Origin: Chitinophagaceae bacterium
GTDB lineage: Bacteria > Bacteroidota > Bacteroidia > Chitinophagales > Chitinophagaceae
Assembly: GCA_014879565.1 (NCBI GenBank)
Contig: JACSRW010000040.1
Location: 1 to 64,000, forward strand
Length of the DNA stretch: 64,000 bases
Reading direction: 5' to 3'
Positions within the stretch are counted from its first letter, which is position 1, and every line of letters begins with the position of its first letter. A program made the translations under genes and the position numbers. The notes beneath the pieces are model-generated. The model was not told where the DNA came from and did not search any database. It saw only the letters and a list, made by a program, of their open reading frames with translations. Positions 61,975 through 64,000 of this stretch are shown one piece after another.

Positions 61975-63630
61975 TTAATTGGTGATTTTCCGGCGAAAAA
62001 CGATACCAGCGCTTTTTTGAAAATCCGAGCTGAAACGAAGGTTATAAATATCATTGCCGTCACGGATAACCAGTAAACCGGTATTCGGAGGATATTTACC
62101 CAGGCTTTCGGCAAACATCACAAGGGTAAAGGTTTCGGCTCCGGCCGGAGGGTGAATGGTTTTCCGGATGGCCGAGCTTTTCAGTCCCTGGCTGGGCATA
62201 ACTACTTCCCCGTTAATATATACACTTACTGTATCCCCGTCGATCTCCCCGTTATCATAAAGAGTCAGCACCAGGCTGTCGGAACTGAATACCAGTTCCT
62301 GGCTGAATTCAGATTTCCGGCCGGCGATCACAGCGGATTTCTTCAACGGATCTCCTTCCGTCTTTTTGATGACCAGGGCATCCGGTCCGGGCTGAGGGAT
62401 AGATGGTTTAACAGCGGGAATGGCCGGTTTCTCGGTTTTAGCCATTTCATCGGCCTGTTTTTCCTGTTTCGCAACAGAGCTAACTGCCGGTGATGGGAAT
62501 TCCGTTTTTGCTATGTTTTCGGGCTTTACCGACGGAACGGTTGCTGGCTTTTCAGCAGTTTTGGAGATAGTTTTAGAGGGGTCGCTTGTTTTTCGGTTAT
62601 TTACCGCTGCAGCGGCCACTTCTGTTTTCACGGGCTGAGTGGTTTTCCCTTTTTCAGCTTCCGGAGACGGATTTTCGTCTTTGCGGGACGCTGCTTTTTC
62701 TTCTTCCGTTTTAGGATTAAGGGCTATAAGGGGATTTGCCGGATTTTCGTTTTGGGACTTATTTACTTCATTTTTGGCCAATTTTTCCGGATTTTCTGCT
62801 GTTTTTTCTGCTTTTTCCACCAATTTCTCTTTTTCCGGTTCTTTGTGTTTTTCTGTTTTTTCTGCTGAAGCGGCCGAGCTCATGGCCATGTTATCAGGTA
62901 CAGGCTCTGGAAGGATTGAATCCTGGGTCCGGACCGGTTTTTCCGGAATCACGGTATTCAAAGAGGGCAGTTCAGGTTTCCGGACGGCAATTGCCGTTTC
63001 TTCTTTTTTGATTTCTGGTATTACCGATTCCTGGTTTTTTTCCGGACGGGCCAGCCGTACGGTGACCGGGGCCTCGGTTTGTTCACGGTAAATAGTCAGG
63101 GTATTCGCCTGATTGAGTTCTTCCAGATGGGCGATCAGTTTTGACACCCGCAGGTCTTTTTCCGGCTCCATATTCATTTTCCCGCCAACGGAATAATATT
63201 TCTTTCGGATCGCATTGGTTTTCCAGTGACTGAGGTACCAGCTGTTTTTAACCGGATCGAGCAGAAAAGTACTGGTAACGGAAATGCCTTTTTCCAGTTT
63301 GCCCGGGAAATTATAAGAAATAACTTCTTCGTCGGTCACCTCACAAATATTGCCTTTGATCGTCCCTTTTACTTTTTTGACAATGGTATACAGGGTGTCA
63401 TTTACAATGAATTCGTTCCGGGAGAAGCCGGTGACCTTCCCGTCTTTTTCTGTAAGGGCGATTTCGAATGACTGGTCTTTGCGGACAGATACACTGTCAT
63501 TATGAATGGTGCCGGTCCAGAGTCCGGTTAAGCTCTGTGCCCGGACGAAGAGGGGTAAAAGGAAGAGCAGCAGGCTAAGGCTGCGGCGGATTATAGGGCT
63601 GATTGATTTTTTGGAGGAGGAGATCGGCAT
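61975..63630 (-). CDS. Secreted protein with long low-complexity linker
   Basis: 551 residues. Signal peptide (RRSLSLLLFLLPLFVRAQ, about 15-32), an N-terminal beta-rich domain (about 33-170, SLTGLWTGTIHNDS), then about 270 residues rich in Lys, Glu, Pro, Ala, Ser and Thr (for example KTAENPEKLAKNEVNKSQNE), then a C-terminal beta-rich domain (about 445-551, VLTLYDNGEIDGDTVSVYIN). The first 56 bases overlap the end of mnmH. Function unknown. Confidence 0.75.
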   Translation of the reverse strand: MPISSSKKSISPIIRRSLSLLLFLLPLFVRAQSLTGLWTGTIHNDSVSVRKDQSFEIALTEKDGKVTGFSRNEFIVNDTLYTIVKKVKGTIKGNICEVTDEEVISYNFPGKLEKGISVTSTFLLDPVKNSWYLSHWKTNAIRKKYYSVGGKMNMEPEKDLRVSKLIAHLEELNQANTLTIYREQTEAPVTVRLARPEKNQESVIPEIKKEETAIAVRKPELPSLNTVIPEKPVRTQDSILPEPVPDNMAMSSAASAEKTEKHKEPEKEKLVEKAEKTAENPEKLAKNEVNKSQNENPANPLIALNPKTEEEKAASRKDENPSPEAEKGKTTQPVKTEVAAAAVNNRKTSDPSKTISKTAEKPATVPSVKPENIAKTEFPSPAVSSVAKQEKQADEMAKTEKPAIPAVKPSIPQPGPDALVIKKTEGDPLKKSAVIAGRKSEFSQELVFSSDSLVLTLYDNGEIDGDTVSVYINGEVVMPSQGLKSSAIRKTIHPPAGAETFTLVMFAESLGKYPPNTGLLVIRDGNDIYNLRFSSDFQKSAGIVFRRKITN

Positions 63631-64000
63631 TTTCAGGACAAACGGATTTACAGGTTACCGTATGTAATAACGTTTCCAGCCGCTCCCGATTGTGCAGCGA
63701 CCTGAAATAAAACTTATCGTAGTATTTGAGCAAAATCGAGAAACTTTCCCTGATTTTACCCTCATTTAAGAGAGAAATCGCCGTTTTTGCGTTCAAATGA
63801 CCCAGTTTTTTACTGATCCGTTCAATGGCGTTGATCAGGCGCTCCCTGTCCAGGGCCCCGTATTCGGGTACAATATGATTCAGTCTTTCCTCAAAAGGAA
63901 TATCGAGATAGTAGACCGGTGACTGCCGCATGGTTTTCCAGAGCTCGTTGGGAATATTGACCAGGCCGATGCGCTGGGATTCGTCTTCGAGCCAGACGGG
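63575..64000 (-). CDS. mnmH: tRNA 2-selenouridine synthase MnmH (3' part, runs off the window)
   Basis: Only the C-terminal 141 residues are here; the reading frame continues open to base 64000, upstream of the ORF track's Met. The visible start PVWLEDESQRIGLVNIPNEL and then PVYYLDIPFEERLNHIVPEY are typical of the second half of MnmH/SelU, after the rhodanese domain. It swaps sulfur for selenium at U34 of tRNAs using selenophosphate from SelD. The gene runs towards selD with the secreted low-complexity gene between. Confidence 0.88.
   Translation of the reverse strand, partial: PVWLEDESQRIGLVNIPNELWKTMRQSPVYYLDIPFEERLNHIVPEYGALDRERLINAIERISKKLGHLNAKTAISLLNEGKIRESFSILLKYYDKFYFRSLHNRERLETLLHTVTCKSVCPENADLLLQKINQPYNPPQP

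Noticed and set aside
61896-62114. 73-residue extension of SelD
   Set aside because: It extends into the 3' end of the neighbouring gene and has no SelD similarity; the normal start gives standard length.

Overview
The window looks like a chromosomal segment of a Bacteroidota bacterium, probably close to the Chitinophagaceae. Reasons seen in the sequence: two proteins with type IX secretion (T9SS) sorting tails (one type A, one type B), S46 and M28 secreted peptidases, DUF2480 and IPExxxVDY proteins, and TAnnTTTG -7 promoter boxes close to many start codons. The family placement is inference from gene content. No rRNA, tRNA, CRISPR array, prophage or classical insertion sequence was recognised.

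Layout. 1-8.2 kb: secreted nuclease, DUF4143 ATPase, TspO-like membrane protein, two exported proteins and RecQ. 8.5-14.8 kb: arabinose-5-phosphate isomerase, mannose-1-phosphate guanylyltransferase, a PolB-type exonuclease, RidA, a small GIY-YIG protein framed by REP-like repeats, an aminotransferase and an EamA permease. 14.9-18.4 kb: an arsenic operon (methyltransferase, arsR, arsM, a 19-residue Cys-rich micro-ORF, terminator, acr3, arsC). 18.4-22 kb: a GT39-type glycosyltransferase, a TPR protein and nadA. 22.0-22.6 kb: a 622-bp non-coding stretch with an AT-rich block and clustered DnaA-box-like sequences, a candidate replication origin. 22.6-31.3 kb: S46 peptidase, PpiD-type foldase, DUF2480, CorA, and the pseudouridine catabolism pair psuK-psuG. 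31.5-36 kb: a short Ssb, a Pif1-like helicase with HRDC and HTH modules, and a T9SS type B protein. 36.1-40.2 kb: a compact cluster of a SET methyltransferase, an ATP-grasp ligase, an ATP-grasp-SET fusion and an ABC membrane domain without ATPase. 40.2-48.5 kb: one 2767-residue T9SS adhesin-like protein with 12 IPT/TIG domains and three seven-repeat FG-GAP propellers. 48.6-57 kb: mnmG, an HNH-like protein, ybeY, feoA, nadD, chrA, a beta-lactamase-fold protein and feoB. 57.2-60.9 kb: a five-gene run from M28 peptidase to a CtlX-like hydrolase. 60.9-64 kb: selD, a secreted low-complexity protein and the 3' part of mnmH.

How the genes fit together. The arsenic genes form a full detoxification route (reduce, methylate, export, sense). 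selD and mnmH together supply 2-selenouridine at tRNA position 34, the base that MnmG also modifies. nadA and nadD are both NAD synthesis genes but lie far apart. The most unusual items are the SET/ATP-grasp/ABC cluster, the GIY-YIG gene bracketed by direct copies of a palindromic repeat, the Cys-rich peptide ending at a terminator inside the arsenic operon, and the DnaA-box cluster.
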